From: Apostichopus japonicus
Taxonomy: Eukaryota; Echinodermata; Holothuroidea; Aspidochirotida; Stichopodidae
NCBI RefSeq assembly: GCF_037975245.1
Contig: NC_092568.1
Coordinates: 19,053,001-19,117,000, forward strand
Direction of reading: 5' to 3'
DNA length: 64,000 nt
A model generated the notes under the pieces. The model worked only from the letters and a program-made list of their open reading frames with translations. It made no database searches and was not told where the DNA came from. This document shows, piece after piece, positions 1 to 11,740 of the stretch; positions within the stretch are counted from its first letter, which is position 1; each line of letters starts with the position of its first letter. Position numbers and translations under genes: made by a program.

Positions 1-270
1 TATATCAAATGTGCATACAGTACAACCTAAACAGTCGAATATTCTTCAAAATTGTCTAAAAAGTTGCATAAGATGGCACCTACTTGCTTCTAAGCACTCT
101 CTTTTTTACCAAGATTTCTCAAACCTGTCCCCTGGATAACTTAAAATCTTATCACCCATACACCCCCCCCTACAAAATGTTATTGGGAGGGGCCATCAAT
201 TCCATTGAATACCTCAGGTACTGTAACATTTTGCAGTAATAATGTAAGTTTTCTACTTTTTTGTTTAAAG
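1..270 (+). other. MEN1 intron (window edge)
   Basis: Non-coding AT-rich sequence that ends in a pyrimidine-rich stretch and an AG acceptor at 269-270, immediately before the first menin exon of the window. Apart from a short C-run near 165 it holds nothing recognisable. It is read as the 3' part of a MEN1 intron whose 5' side lies outside the window. Confidence 0.7.
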
Positions 271-3200
271 GAGCTCCTGTGGATGATGTATGACCTCAAA
301 CTACTCAAAAGGTAAATCAGAGTATTTACTTTACTCCTCTCTTAACTGGCTCCTACAACACTAACGCACCTTTCCTAGTCTACCTAGACACCACTGGTAT
401 AAATTATAGCACTGCGCCCCCCGGTGACCTCTCCTACGGGTCACCGCACACTGTCTATTCCTCCCGTATTTACCATTCTGAAGAAAACGTGTGTTTAACG
501 AACTCCGTTTTCACTTACGCCATACTGACGTTTCCTTGCACGAAATCTGCTGCTTACCACCGACAAAGGTTCTAGACATAGTTTGCAATAAAAATTGGGT
601 GATCAAACATTATTTCTTGTTAGCTACTCAAAATCTCTGAGCATAAATCTCCTTTAGTATCAGTCAATGCTGCTGCGAGACCATTGTTATTAAAGGCTGA
701 TTTTTTATCTTGTCATCTTATCTTATCAGATCAAATCCTTTGTGTGAGCATTCCTGTCAAATTAAGCTAAGCTGCCTGTGTGCTTTCACTATCTAGGTGA
801 AGAATGAATTCATGTAATCATTGAGTATTTCTGGCAAGTTAATCTGCCAAGTGTTTAACACTAGGTCAGGATCGAATCCAACTCAACTGTTTAGAATTTC
901 TACGAGTCTGCTGTAAAAGCATGCAGAGTAAAGTAAAGAGATGATTGTTCGATTTACTTGTTCTCTATTAGGTCACAAGATATTTTTGCAAGAATGCCAT
1001 TTACTGGGGAATTTTTGTAGAGGATTAATTTATGCTGAAGGTTTCTTTTCCATTAATGACCAATTGCAATAGCGTTAAACTGTACACGTACTGGCACCAT
1101 CCATTTACTTTGTGTCTCTCACATGTAAGAGAAACAAGAAACTGGCCAATTAAAGCAAGAAATTTGAGCATGCAGAATCTTTTCCTGTTCACGTCACAGT
1201 TTTTTTTCCATATCTTCCTCAGATACCCCTTGGCCCTGGGAAATCTAGCTGACCTGGAGAGCGTTGAGTCAACCCCTGGTAGACCCACGACCCAAGATCT
1301 CTTCAAGGAGGCCATAAAGGTGTCCGTAGAGGAGTACGATGATTGTCATGTGTACCCTTACACCTATCTGGGGGGTCACCTGCATCGGGCCAAGGACTAT
1401 GAAGGTGCAATGGCAAATTGGATGGCAGCTGCCAACGTTGTCAGCAAGTAAGACATTCTATTCTCTCTTGGTCGTAGCATTAAAAAGAAAAAAGGCTGGA
1501 TTATATATCTGGAAAAAATCAAATATATTTTATCCAAGTTTCATGATGTAATTTATTGCTAATGTAATGGCTATTGGGTAAGGTTTATTCAGTATTGCTC
1601 TAAAAGCAGCCGTCTGCAAACTTTTAGACTCATGACCCAGGATATGCTGTAAGTACTGATGCCAGGACTTACTAGAAACCCATGCTCGGAGTGCATTTTA
1701 TCTATAGATCTCGGCTACGGACTGCGAAAATGATCAATTTCCGCCGGCAAGCACAGAAAACTGTACATTAATTTTCTTACCTCTGGATAATGCCCTATAG
1801 TTTTCCGACCATCGCTGGTCCTTGTCTTTGTGCAATGTTTTTGCTGTGACGGTATTTGAACATATGTAAATCCTACAGTATAATAATACGTGCCTTGTTG
1901 CAATGTTATACTCATATGAACGGTGGAATACCGTTCCCGCTTCTAAATCATATTGTATCGGGATAAATGAGTATCAGATATTCCAGGTGTTACTGTATTT
2001 GAGGGTTGTCTTGTCTTAGTGCGCTTGCGTTTCCTGAATGGGCACATCACTACGTTGCATGCGGTTTACCAACTCTTTGCTAATAGCTACAATACTTCCA
2101 AACAGATGTACAGGTCTCATTATATCCAAACTTGTACGTGAAACTCCAACATCCCCAGTGCTGTAAAGCATTATCAAGTATATGCTTCATTAAGATAATA
2201 GATTGGTCGGACATTCATAAAATAAGAAAAATCAATATGACAGATATGACAGAAGAAAAATCAAAGATGACAGATATATTGCCAAACTTAAACTGGGATC
2301 CATTGGTCGCTCCATCTTACATTCCCTGTGTTTTTCATAGAATATAATTTGTTCATGGAATAACTTTTAAGTTTAAATAGAGCTTAAAGTTAAGACCAGG
2401 CATTGCTAACCTTTTTAAAAACACCTCCATAATTGAGCGTTTTTGTTTCTTTTCCTTTTTCTTTCGTGAAGGTATAACTATAACAGAGAAGATGAAGAAG
2501 TTTACAAGGAGTTCATGCAGATAGCTAACGACCTAATTCCATCCATTATGAAGGCTGGCTCCACCGTCTTATGTCCGCAAGCCGTAGGCTTCACAAAGTC
2601 CTCCGAGTCCTTCGCCAATTTCCTGAAATTCTACGATGGCATCTGTAAGTGGGAAGAGGAGAGCCAGACTCCGGTCCTGCATATCACGTGGGCCAAAAAC
2701 TTCATCGCCTCGGTCACAAAGTTTCCGGCCAAGGTCAGGGGTCAGGTAAAGGTCGAGGACCCGGAAGGTGACAACGGTTCGACGGAAGACTCGGAGGAGG
2801 GCGAGAGGGCAGAGGCGAAGATCTCAGAGGAGGACGTCGATTCAGGTGTGGAGGACGTCAATAAAAACATAATAAACAAAACAGGAGACGAGAAAGGCGC
2901 CAAGAGAAAGACGGACGGGGCTCGCAGCGAGGGAGACAAACCGAGGTCAAAGGTCAGTACGTGCGTCTCCGAAGAAGAGAGTTTACTCCAGTCCGAGCTA
3001 GGACTGAGCGGCTCGGAAGCCCAAAATACCGTTCTCGACATGAAATCAGACTTTAACGACTTCCTGAGCTCGGTCTCGAATGGAGGCCCATTTCCGGGGA
3101 TGACCATCGAATCGGTCATGAAAGCGGAGAGCCCAGCTGAGATGGCATTTCAGAGGCGGCTGAAGACGCAGCTGTCCCAAGATGATGAAGAGCAGGAGTT

Positions 3201-3456
3201 TGTCATGCCAGATGGGTTGTTTAGAGAGGAGGAGACAGTCTGCGAAAGCCCCCCACCCCCCAAGGTTGAGATTGCATTCAAAAGTTTCAAGATGCGCGGC
3301 ATAAGGGGTATAGTGACCTCGAAGGAAAAGTTGAACACTGCGGCTATTCACCTACAGTTAACCGCCCAATCACAAGTGCAATTTAGCAAGAGAGCCCGTG
3401 CCACGAACGACTACGAAGATTACGGCAGCTTGCGTAGACGGCCGCGCAGACTGTAA
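271..3456 (+). CDS. MEN1: Menin, C-terminal 416 residues (three exons, 5' incomplete)
   Basis: Coding exons are 271-311, 1223-1447 and 2472-3456; each junction has GT/AG and the codons join in phase (AG|A gives Arg, AA|G gives Lys). Menin is a nuclear scaffold that links MLL/KMT2 histone methyltransferases and transcription factors. The translation carries menin hallmarks: ELLWMMYDL, then RYPLALGNLADLE, a PGRP loop, YPYTYLGGH helices, YNYNREDEEVYKEF, FYDGICKWEE, and the near-terminal block IHLQLTAQSQVQ. Between the folded part and that block lies an acidic, Ser/Glu-rich, probably disordered insert (about 2745-3000) that is poorly conserved in the family. The protein ends in a basic RRRPRRL tail, consistent with a nuclear localisation signal. 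Vertebrate menin is about 610 aa, so roughly the first 200 residues lie upstream. The stop codon is TAA at 3454-3456. Confidence 0.94.
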
Positions 3457-6400
3457 CCCACCCACCCCCCCACTAATCACGTTAACATGATTCAATTTAA
3501 AAGAGATTTCCGAATGATTCCGAGAGCTACTCTTCCTCTGCCATAAATGTTGCTTTCGTGATTTGTCGTCCAAGCTATTCTGTGTGCTCCGTCGTATTCT
3601 CCGCACTTTACACTCTTGTTTTCAACTTTTCACTTCATGCCACCCATCTGCAAAACACTTAGCACCTTCTTAAAACGAGCTTGCCACAAACTGATAGCAC
3701 GGTTAGCACCCTCTGTAATACACTCAATTGCTTGCCCGTAGTGAGTATATGATCACTATGACGAATCATTAACAGCCACTCATACATGGGTACTAGCTGG
3801 GGCTTTGGATAAAGTTTTGAAAAAGTTGTCTGTAATGACCTGTAAACACAACTGTAGCAGAGGTTCACTAGGTCACATGCAGTAATATCCTAATACCAGA
3901 CCACCTGTCCTCTTCAATAGCCCTCAACTTGTAACATTATTTTTTTTTATCCCCTTCATATTTAAGATTATTGAAGAAGAAGAAAGATTAAATCACATAT
4001 GATAATTTGAAACTAACATTGATAAATCATGTATTCCATTATCCTACAACAGCTTTTGTAGGTCGGTGGCTTTGCTGGTTTTGATGATAGAAGTTTTAAG
4101 CTTTCCCAATTTCTAACTTCTTGAATTGGAGTAAGTCAATACTTTTGACGAACATAATTATTACCTGTTAAAGCTATGACGCGTTTCCCTTTTGTAATAA
4201 TTATCTACTTTCTGGAGAGAAGTTAGTTATAAATGCAAAATTGTTTGAAGGGCTATAAAATTAGTGAAAACTTTTCTACAGTTTGCAAAGCATTATAATA
4301 CATTAGAGAAAAGTTGTTTTAGTGCAAACAGCACTTAACAGTAGTAGTTCCATCTCAGCGAAAGATTGTCATACCGAAGAACAGTGTGTAGTGTGTTTTT
4401 GGATCAGTGCTTCTGGTCACATCAAAGAATTTTTGTTGTCCTAGTCTAATAATCTATGGAAGTAACTTTCAAGTATTATTGACAATTATAGTGAAAATTG
4501 ATACAGTTTTGCTGCCATCATGTTATCAGGGCAAAATATTTTGTCTGATACCAGATAAATTTGATTCCCTGCCCTTCAAACCCAAGAAATTTGGATAATT
4601 TCTATAATTTATGATCCGGCACTATGTTGAGCTCGTCTTTGGTGTAGCAGTATAACGAAAAGTAGAAAAGAATATTCAACGGTGGTCTGTGAAAGCTTAA
4701 TTTTAAATCCTACATCAACGGATAGTAAATATCTTAAACTTGCAGTGGTTAGGCTTCATTGTAGTCAGACTTTTCACTATACTTTCTTTAAAAAAAAAAC
4801 AGGAAAAAACTAAAAACCTTAATCAAACACTTTATCAAGAAAGAAGAAATAAAACCATTGCCAATAATGATCCCAATTAGTAGAAGTTAGATAAAGTATC
4901 CAGATTTGTTTGTGTGAATATCAGATATTGTGCCTTACAACACTATTTTCTTGGTGGGGGGAGGGGGGCAGGGGTTAGGTGGAGAATTACGGGGAGGGGA
5001 AGAGCAATTCAAACACCTGCCATGAAGAAAGTTTAAAGGGAAAAGATAAATAGCTTTATATGTGGAAAGGAATTTCATATTTATATTAATTACAACTTGA
5101 CATAAATTTTAACATTTTGTGTGTAATTCAAACTGAGTGTAAAAGCAACCTCTATATAGTTTCATTAAATGTGGAAAAAAATAGAAAAGCAAAGAAAAAA
5201 TAAAAAAGAATAGAAGATAGGATGCTTAGAATACTTGAAACTTTAACGGAATTATAACCCATAGATCATTTGACAATGTTTACTCTTTATCTGTAATATG
5301 CAGCCTGTTTGAACAGGTTTTCTCCTTTCTTTATCCACAACACCATGTCCTGTAATAGTCAAAGTACTTCCTCCCCTCCACCACCCCTCCTCCACCCCTC
5401 CTCCACTCCTCCGCTTCTTTCGACCTCCCCCATTCCACACTCTACACTCACAGATTCCTATGAATGCTCTGTACAGAATGCCTTTTGATAATCATAGCTA
5501 CAGAAAATGGTGAGTTAATTGGTTTATGATGATTAACAGATAACACTGAAAACGACCCTGGGGGTTAAGTGGATATTCCGGTGGTGGTTGAAGTCGGTTG
5601 CCCCTTAAAAATGTTTGTAATTTTCTGCATGTTTAGGTCGAAGCAGCATCCACATAGCACTTTTGATATGATGAAGATATTAATGTTTCAAATTTGGTGG
5701 TATTTTGTGATGGCATGTGGCAACAGCAAGATGAATTATATCATCACTGCATATGCAGCTGACTTTTTTTTTCTTTCTTTATAATATGTAACTCACTTAT
5801 ACTCAGTGGAAAATAAACATTTCTATCAAAAATGATGCATTTTTGATTGAAAATTTTAAATACATTCAATGAACCATATCTCCCGTTAAAAACAAGATAT
5901 GTAGTTACGGTTTTTCAACTAGCTGTGGAATATTTGTTGTGTTTTCCCATTTTTCATGTAAGTTTCAAATTATCTGCCACTGGAATATCCCTTTTAATGT
6001 AAGTTTAGCCAATAAAAAAATGCATGTCAACCAAGTTATGCAGGTTAACCAAGTCATGCAGGTCAACCAAGTTATGCAGGTCAACCAAGTTGTGTAAGCA
6101 CCTCTTTCCTTTTTCCAAGTGTGTTTTTTTTTTCATTTTTTCACACTGCTTACTGTTTTGCTACAGTAATTATATCGGTGATCTTTACGTACCTGGTTTG
6201 GCATTAATAATGATCAGACTTTGAGAGCTGCTCCATTCTCTGTTTATGTAGCTGTACCACCTTGATAATGTCGAGTGTTCAGACCATCAGAAGAACAAAG
6301 CTTTTTGTTTTCTTTTGTCATGACAGTCTGCTGCTTGTCTTTGTTTCTATTCATTAATACGCCATTTCAAGATAATCCTAAGATCCAAGCGACTGTGCTA

Positions 6401-8423
6401 TACTCAGGTTTTTGCACTTAGGTTATAAATTCAAGTTTCTTTTGGTCATTTGTTGTATCCCTTTGTGACAATCAAATATCAAATTGTACCCTGATTTTAC
6501 CTTTCAGATATATGTCCTTGTCATCTGTCCTTTTCTTTAATCTTGAAACACAAAACAAACAAATAAGGACATGGTAGAATGGTTCCATATTTTATGGGTT
6601 GATCTGACTCAGGTCGCACACTTAGGTTAATTTCTTGTCCTTTTGCAATTCCAGGTACCCTTTTTGGGATACATTTATTAGATGTCTTTTTTTTCTCTTT
6701 TTTTTAAAGTTTGAAACCTCCGTCAGTCTTGTAAATTTGGTACAAGTCTTGGTATTAAAGAATCTCTAAGAGAAGCGACCAACATCGCTGTACTTCGGTC
6801 AGATTTTGTTGGTTTGAAATTGTGCTGTGGTAACATATCATATGAGGGCTGCCATACACCTTACTTTTGCCATAGGTCAAGCTTTTGTTGTCAAAGAAAA
6901 GTGAAACAGTATATTCTGATTTCTGCTGAAAGATGGCACCATTCAATAAGAAACTTACTTTTTATGAAAGAGATTGTTTCCAATATATTGATGGCAGGTT
7001 ATTTATATTTTCTCTTGTTTTTTAGGTTTATTTTACCGAGAGTCCAAAATCTTGAAAAGTCCATAATTTTTTGTTTTGTATGTCCAATTTATGAATTGAC
7101 CAAAGTTTTTTTTTTCATTTTCAAGCTCACAAAAATTGAGAGTTGAAGGTTAATCCTGAATGGGACAGCTTGCATGGTTGGAATACTGACCATGAAATAA
7201 CATATTGTGCTTATGCATTCTGTACATTTTTGCACTTTAATTGTATAGCAATTTGACCATTTTGCATAACTCTCTTGGGATGAGAAAAATTATTAAATTA
7301 AATTATTCCCTACAAAATATTTAAAAATCCTGCACACAGTTGTTACCAAAATGTTATCAGTGTTGGATATATGTCTCAGAGTTAGCACTATAGGTGGACA
7401 GAGATTTAAAATTAATAATACTTAACTGTATACAAGTCATATCACCAAACCACCACCACCCCCCCCCCCTTTACAAAAAAATTAAGTAGATAAATAAGGG
7501 TTTATAAATGAATAATTAGGATTGTATGTTTTAAGTACTTGGACATCATCAAAGGACCATTTCTTTTATTACACCATCTTTTTTCAAAAAGTTGTTTCTA
7601 AAAACTGCTTATTTCTTGCCATACTGTTCAACCTTAGAAATATTATCAGCATTCATGTTAGAGTAACATTGTATTTTGAAACTGTGAATACAAATTTGTA
7701 TAATTTCCAATGTTTTTACCCTTTTTATTGTCTTCACCATAGGTTTTCCCATCTTACTTTTATATTCTTTTTGTTCTTCACTTTCTTTGTCCAAAATTCT
7801 CATTCAAATGTGCAGCTTTTCATTGTGTTCTTTTGTGTATTTCTTTTTAACATGACAGTAGTTTTGAAACAATAGAATTCAGTACTATTTTCTTTTTACA
7901 TTGCCTTTTAGTATTTTGTAGAAATTAGCAACAAACTTTGCTTTGCCAGAAATAATTGCAGCTAACTAGTCTGATTTGTTTTGTAAGGATTATTTCAAAT
8001 GTTTTGCAAATGAAACACAACCAAAAACGATTATAAAAGAACAATAGAACTGTTTTATCTTGGGTTTTATTGTTTTGTTTTAGTGTCCTAAGAATGTGGA
8101 CAAAATTTGTCAAATTCTATCATTTTTGTGATTCCAGACTAGATTTGCCTTGAAAATTGTAAATAACAGTAAAGAGTGGCACTTTGGACCACTGCAAGAT
8201 TTTGAACGCCCTTTGTTTTTGGGCTTTCATCAGCAGGATTGCATGTAAAGGATCTTTTTGTGTTTAATATCAATTCTCTACTGCTAAATTAATTTGTGTA
8301 ATAGCAAAGCATATTGTCTGAAATCTCTAGAAGAAGTCTTACATGTTAAGAGCTGTGCACAGTGGTGGATAATATTCTATAAGTAAACTGATTGCTATAA
8401 GCCTAATCTATTGACAAAGAACT
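3457..8423. other. MEN1 3' flank / 3' UTR and intergenic DNA
   Basis: There is no credible coding exon here; all open frames are short and AT-driven. The proximal part is presumably the MEN1 3' UTR. AATAAA hexamers on the + strand at 4848-4853 and 5812-5817 are candidate polyadenylation signals, but neither can be proven. Other content is a G-rich block near 4953-5000, a C/T-rich block near 5370-5430, the minisatellite at 6020-6091, and a (CCA)n/poly-C stretch near 7445-7470. Confidence 0.5.
6020..6091 (+). repeat. 18-bp minisatellite, four units
   Basis: Four head-to-tail copies of an 18-base unit (consensus ATGCAGGTCAACCAAGTT) begin at 6020, 6038, 6056 and 6074. Each copy differs from the consensus by 0-2 bases. 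The array is followed directly by unrelated T-rich sequence. Confidence 0.9.
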
Positions 8424-8456
8424 TTATATAAGTATATGTATATATATATATATGCA

Positions 8457-8516
<60 letters not shown>

Positions 8517-8518
8517 TA
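8424..8518. repeat. (TA)n microsatellite, left of Penelope-like element
   Basis: About 95 bases of alternating TA with a few G/C interruptions. It abuts the 3' end of the Penelope-like fragment directly. Confidence 0.95.
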
Positions 8519-9466
8519 AAGCGGGAGGCCCGGGTTCAAATCCTGGTGGAGGCTGGAAGTGTTTTCACCGTTCTGGATATTCGTCAGACAATCGTCAGAC
8601 AATCGTCGATCGTCAGACAACTGAACAAATACTCTCTGCGCGGATATATTCTATGGGGAACACGAACCCTATTTCTTACGTGCACGGTTCATTGGTTTGA
8701 GCCTATTGTGGCGACACTTGGAGATGAATTCAGATCTCTTATTGAGTAAATGCGGGTTTTTGGACAGGAGGATACAAAGCTTTTCATCAATACAGAGGTT
8801 ACATTGACCGGATCTACGCATGCTGGTATTGGAATGCTTAAGTACGCTCCACTCAATAACGAAGGGGGCACCTTTACGCTTCAGGTCCCATATATGTTTG
8901 GAAAGCTCTGTTTCTTTCTCGTAACGCTCATGTCGGAATGACTTACTGTGGTTACTGTACCTTTGCTTAAAGGGGCCACTCGATAGCCCTATGTATGATT
9001 TGGTGTCATCACCAGTAGTAACATCGGCCCTATATATTACACTGCTCACCAAGCAATTCCCGTTGAGGGGGCAATTAAGTTTTACTCTACAATTGCATAT
9101 GCGTTGAGCCAGCTGCGGTCTAAGCTTATTTTGTGATAGAAGCCGGTTATTATGGCTGTTGATGATTGATCGCATATTGCCCATACAACTGTAACTCAAT
9201 TTCACGTTGTTTTTGTTGAAAATTTTGTGGAGCTTGTTTCCTTTCGGGAAGTGCTTGGCGAGTAGTCTGAAAAACAATTTCCCCACATTAGATTTGACAT
9301 TACGGCTATAAGGTGGGTTAAACCATATTATGTTCCTGGTACGGGGTTTCTTTCTGGGTTGCTTCTTGCTGCTCAGTAACAGCTGTACTTACCAAGGCAT
9401 TTACTTATATGTTTAGGCTCTGCTTTTATAGCATAGAGCACTCTTCTTGCAGTCCTGACCCTTCCT

Positions 9467-9470
<4 letters not shown>
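8519..9470 (-). mobile_element. 5'-truncated Penelope-like retroelement
   Basis: The interval sits between two (TA)n tracts and encodes, on the minus strand, the C-terminal region of a Penelope-like element with a GIY-YIG endonuclease. The reverse transcriptase part is missing, so this is a dead 5'-truncated copy. Its non-coding 3' tail (8519-8668, minus reading) contains a repeated TTGTCTGACGA motif. It then ends against the TA tract in a sequence that, read on the plus strand, has a perfect polymerase III B-box-like string, GGTTCAAATCC (8533-8543). Confidence 0.82.
8669..9388 (-). pseudogene. Penelope-like element ORF remnant: linker plus GIY-YIG endonuclease
   Basis: The minus-strand frame is open from just after an in-frame TAA (9389-9391) to its own stop at 8669-8671, about 239 codons. 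The N-terminal part reads WFNPPYSRNVKSNVGKLFF, then KHFPKGNKLHKIFNKN and SYSCMGNM. This is the typical region between reverse transcriptase and endonuclease in Penelope-like elements. A GIY-YIG-type domain follows: YRADV, SYIGLSS, FKQRYSNHSKSFRHE, ELSKHIWDLK, and the Cys-rich CNLCIDEKLCIL with LNKRSEFISKCRH. The reverse transcriptase motifs are absent. There is no in-frame ATG at the left limit, so no intact protein is expected. Confidence 0.85.

Positions 9471-9520
<50 letters not shown>
9471..9520. repeat. (TA)n microsatellite, right of Penelope-like element
   Basis: About 50 bases of TA alternation flank the 5'-truncated side of the Penelope-like fragment. Together with the tract at 8424-8518 this suggests insertion into, or expansion beside, a TA microsatellite. 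Confidence 0.93.
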
Positions 9521-9528
<8 letters not shown>

Positions 9529-11375
9529 TCACACATACATGTTGCAGTGTTGCTCATGTATCAATATAACAAAATATTGTGCTCGAAAGTAATATTTTAT
9601 TGTTATTCAAAGCTATCAACCATTGTGCATATTTATCATTTAAGCTCACTAACAGACAGAATTATTTAAAAGTGAAAAAAAAGAAGGGGAAAAAAAGGTG
9701 GAGTGATGAAAATATTGCAACTTACTTTTTAGTGGATCCATTAAGATTTATATTACATTTTCTTGTATCTTGATTTGATGATAGCAGCATAGAAATATGC
9801 CAAATCAAATTAACATCAACGAGAGATATAAGTAAGTTTTTCATATGTTTGAAGGATGCCAAATCTTATGAAATTATAAATTTCTTAGCTTATCCCCCAG
9901 TGAAGGGTAGTAAATTGCTTATGTTTGGCAAAGCTCCAGGGGGATCCTTATAGGGGGGGGGGGCATACAGCCATTCTTTTTAGCTCATTTTGGTTTGCTT
10001 GTACCACTTTGGGAGACATATTCATATGAGGGGAAAACAAGGATTACGCTTGGATGAAAGTCTCCAAACGTACTATTACCTTGCCAGTCAGAACTTGAAC
10101 CGATGGCTTCTTTATTATACTGTAGCTAGATGCTTCACTGTTTTAAATGCTGCCACCATTGTACCAGCTGGAACAATAGCTCATTGTTTGTGATAGTATA
10201 ATGCACTTCCCTGCAGTATATTAAAACGGCTCAAAGTATGTCCTGTGAGCAGTTGATACAAAAGGTCCTTTTTTTTTACCTTGAGATTTATTCTTATTTT
10301 ATTGACAAATTTCTACAAGGAAAGCTAAACAGGCTTTGCTTTTGCTATAAATAGTAATTTATACTACTTCTTTTGCTATTGCAGATATAGCAATCAACAA
10401 CGTTTATAAAAGCTATGATCGTGTTAAATGTATAGTAGAAGCCTAATATAGTTTTGCCCAGGTCTTTTAGCAATTTGTGTATCAAAACATTCCGATTTGA
10501 GTGAATACAAGTGACCAAGATGGGGTTGTTTTTACACTAAGGCATGGCTTTTCATAAGGGGGGCTCAATATCTCTGTGTGCGGGTATATATTTAACTTTG
10601 TCATTCAATCTGAAAAAAAAGTTGCACACAACCAGACTTGTGAGGTAGAAGGGAGTTATTTTAGGGGGAAGGAGACAGGGGTAGATCAGAGAGAGGGGGG
10701 GAGGGGGGTTAGAGGTGCTAGTATGAGAGCATATCAATCAAGTGATCTTTTCCTGTAATGCTGTAGTTTTTATTTGCAAATTAAAATATTTGTAGATATG
10801 TCAATGACTACATATTACTATAGATGACCTTTGAAGCCATCATTCATTCTAAATGTAAGAATGCTTGACATATAACCTTCTGGCTTCAAGCAGCTGGTTG
10901 GGTCTCTTGTTAATAAAAAGTTTAATTGGCTATAGAATATACACTACTTACTGTTTGCATTGTTTCAGTATGGTTGCTGGCTATATAGTGCACTCTTTTG
11001 ACTGTGCAATTTAAGACTGTGGAATTGGGGATGGGAATTCAACATGTAATAGACCAACCGTTCCATCATGCTCTCCAAATGTCGTCGTGCACATTAATTG
11101 AACTATTGTAGACTGTGTAAGCAGGTGTTTACGTAATGTACAATACCATTATATTCCAACCTTGCAATGGTGTAGAGTCAATAGATAAAGAGTTATGAAT
11201 ATCAGTAACTCTCCAAGTCTTATATTTGTTGTGTTTAGTTTATACTTCCCCTCCCTTCTCCCACCCCCCCCCCTTCCTCATCTCACCACTTTGCTTTAGT
11301 CATAAGCTGGGTTCTTCTCCTAGCAAAGGTGTGTAGAGTCAATAGAAAGAGACAAAGAATATCATTAGCTATCGC
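9521..11375. other. Intergenic DNA
   Basis: No supported exon. It is AT-rich, with G-runs near 9950-9962 and 10690-10710 and a C-run near 11260. Nothing else is recognised. Confidence 0.5.
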
Positions 11376-11740
11376 CATAGGCGTAGGATGCTGGGGGGGG
11401 GGGGCTGCAGCCCCCCAACCAAATTTTTTTGTGAAAATTTGGGCAATATGCTGAGAATTTTTCGGGCACCTATTGAAAGGAAAAATAATTTGCAATGTGT
11501 TTTTCAATGGTTAAACTTATATTATTATGATCATGATTATTGTAACGACTTCCCCAATAATTATAACCAATATGGAAGGGTAATAATACGGAAAATGATT
11601 GTATGTCATTGGCATGTGATGTAATAACCGATGAATGCCTATATGATTTGCACATTAACATGTTGAACGAAAAATTTTGGTTGTATTTTTCAGGCAAGTC
11701 GTTACAGCCACCCCAAATCAAACTAGGCTCCTACGCCTAT
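11376..11740. mobile_element. MITE with AGGCGTAGGA inverted ends
   Basis: The left end reads CATAGGCGTAGGA and the right end reads TCCTACGCCTAT, giving short terminal inverted repeats. TATCGC occurs at both borders (11370-11375 and 11738-11743), a possible target duplication that overlaps the right terminus. A G-run followed by the perfect palindrome GGGGGGCTGCAGCCCCCC lies near the left end. A related element with the same ends and palindrome is at 50564-50986. It has no coding capacity. Confidence 0.72.

Noticed and set aside
2742-3119. 125-codon antisense frame opposite the MEN1 last exon
   Set aside because: It is a shadow of the Ser/Glu-rich menin coding strand.
8525-8560. tRNA gene on the plus strand
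   Set aside because: Only a B-box-like string is present. There is no A box, acceptor stem or cloverleaf, because TA repeat lies upstream.
8570-8615. Hammerhead ribozyme in the Penelope 3' tail (minus strand)
   Set aside because: CTGACGA and GAAA are present, but the sequence between them does not form a convincing stem II and no suitable cleavage site follows.
8408-8700. Open frames rich in Tyr-Ile repeats
   Set aside because: They are translations of the (TA)n microsatellite, not proteins.
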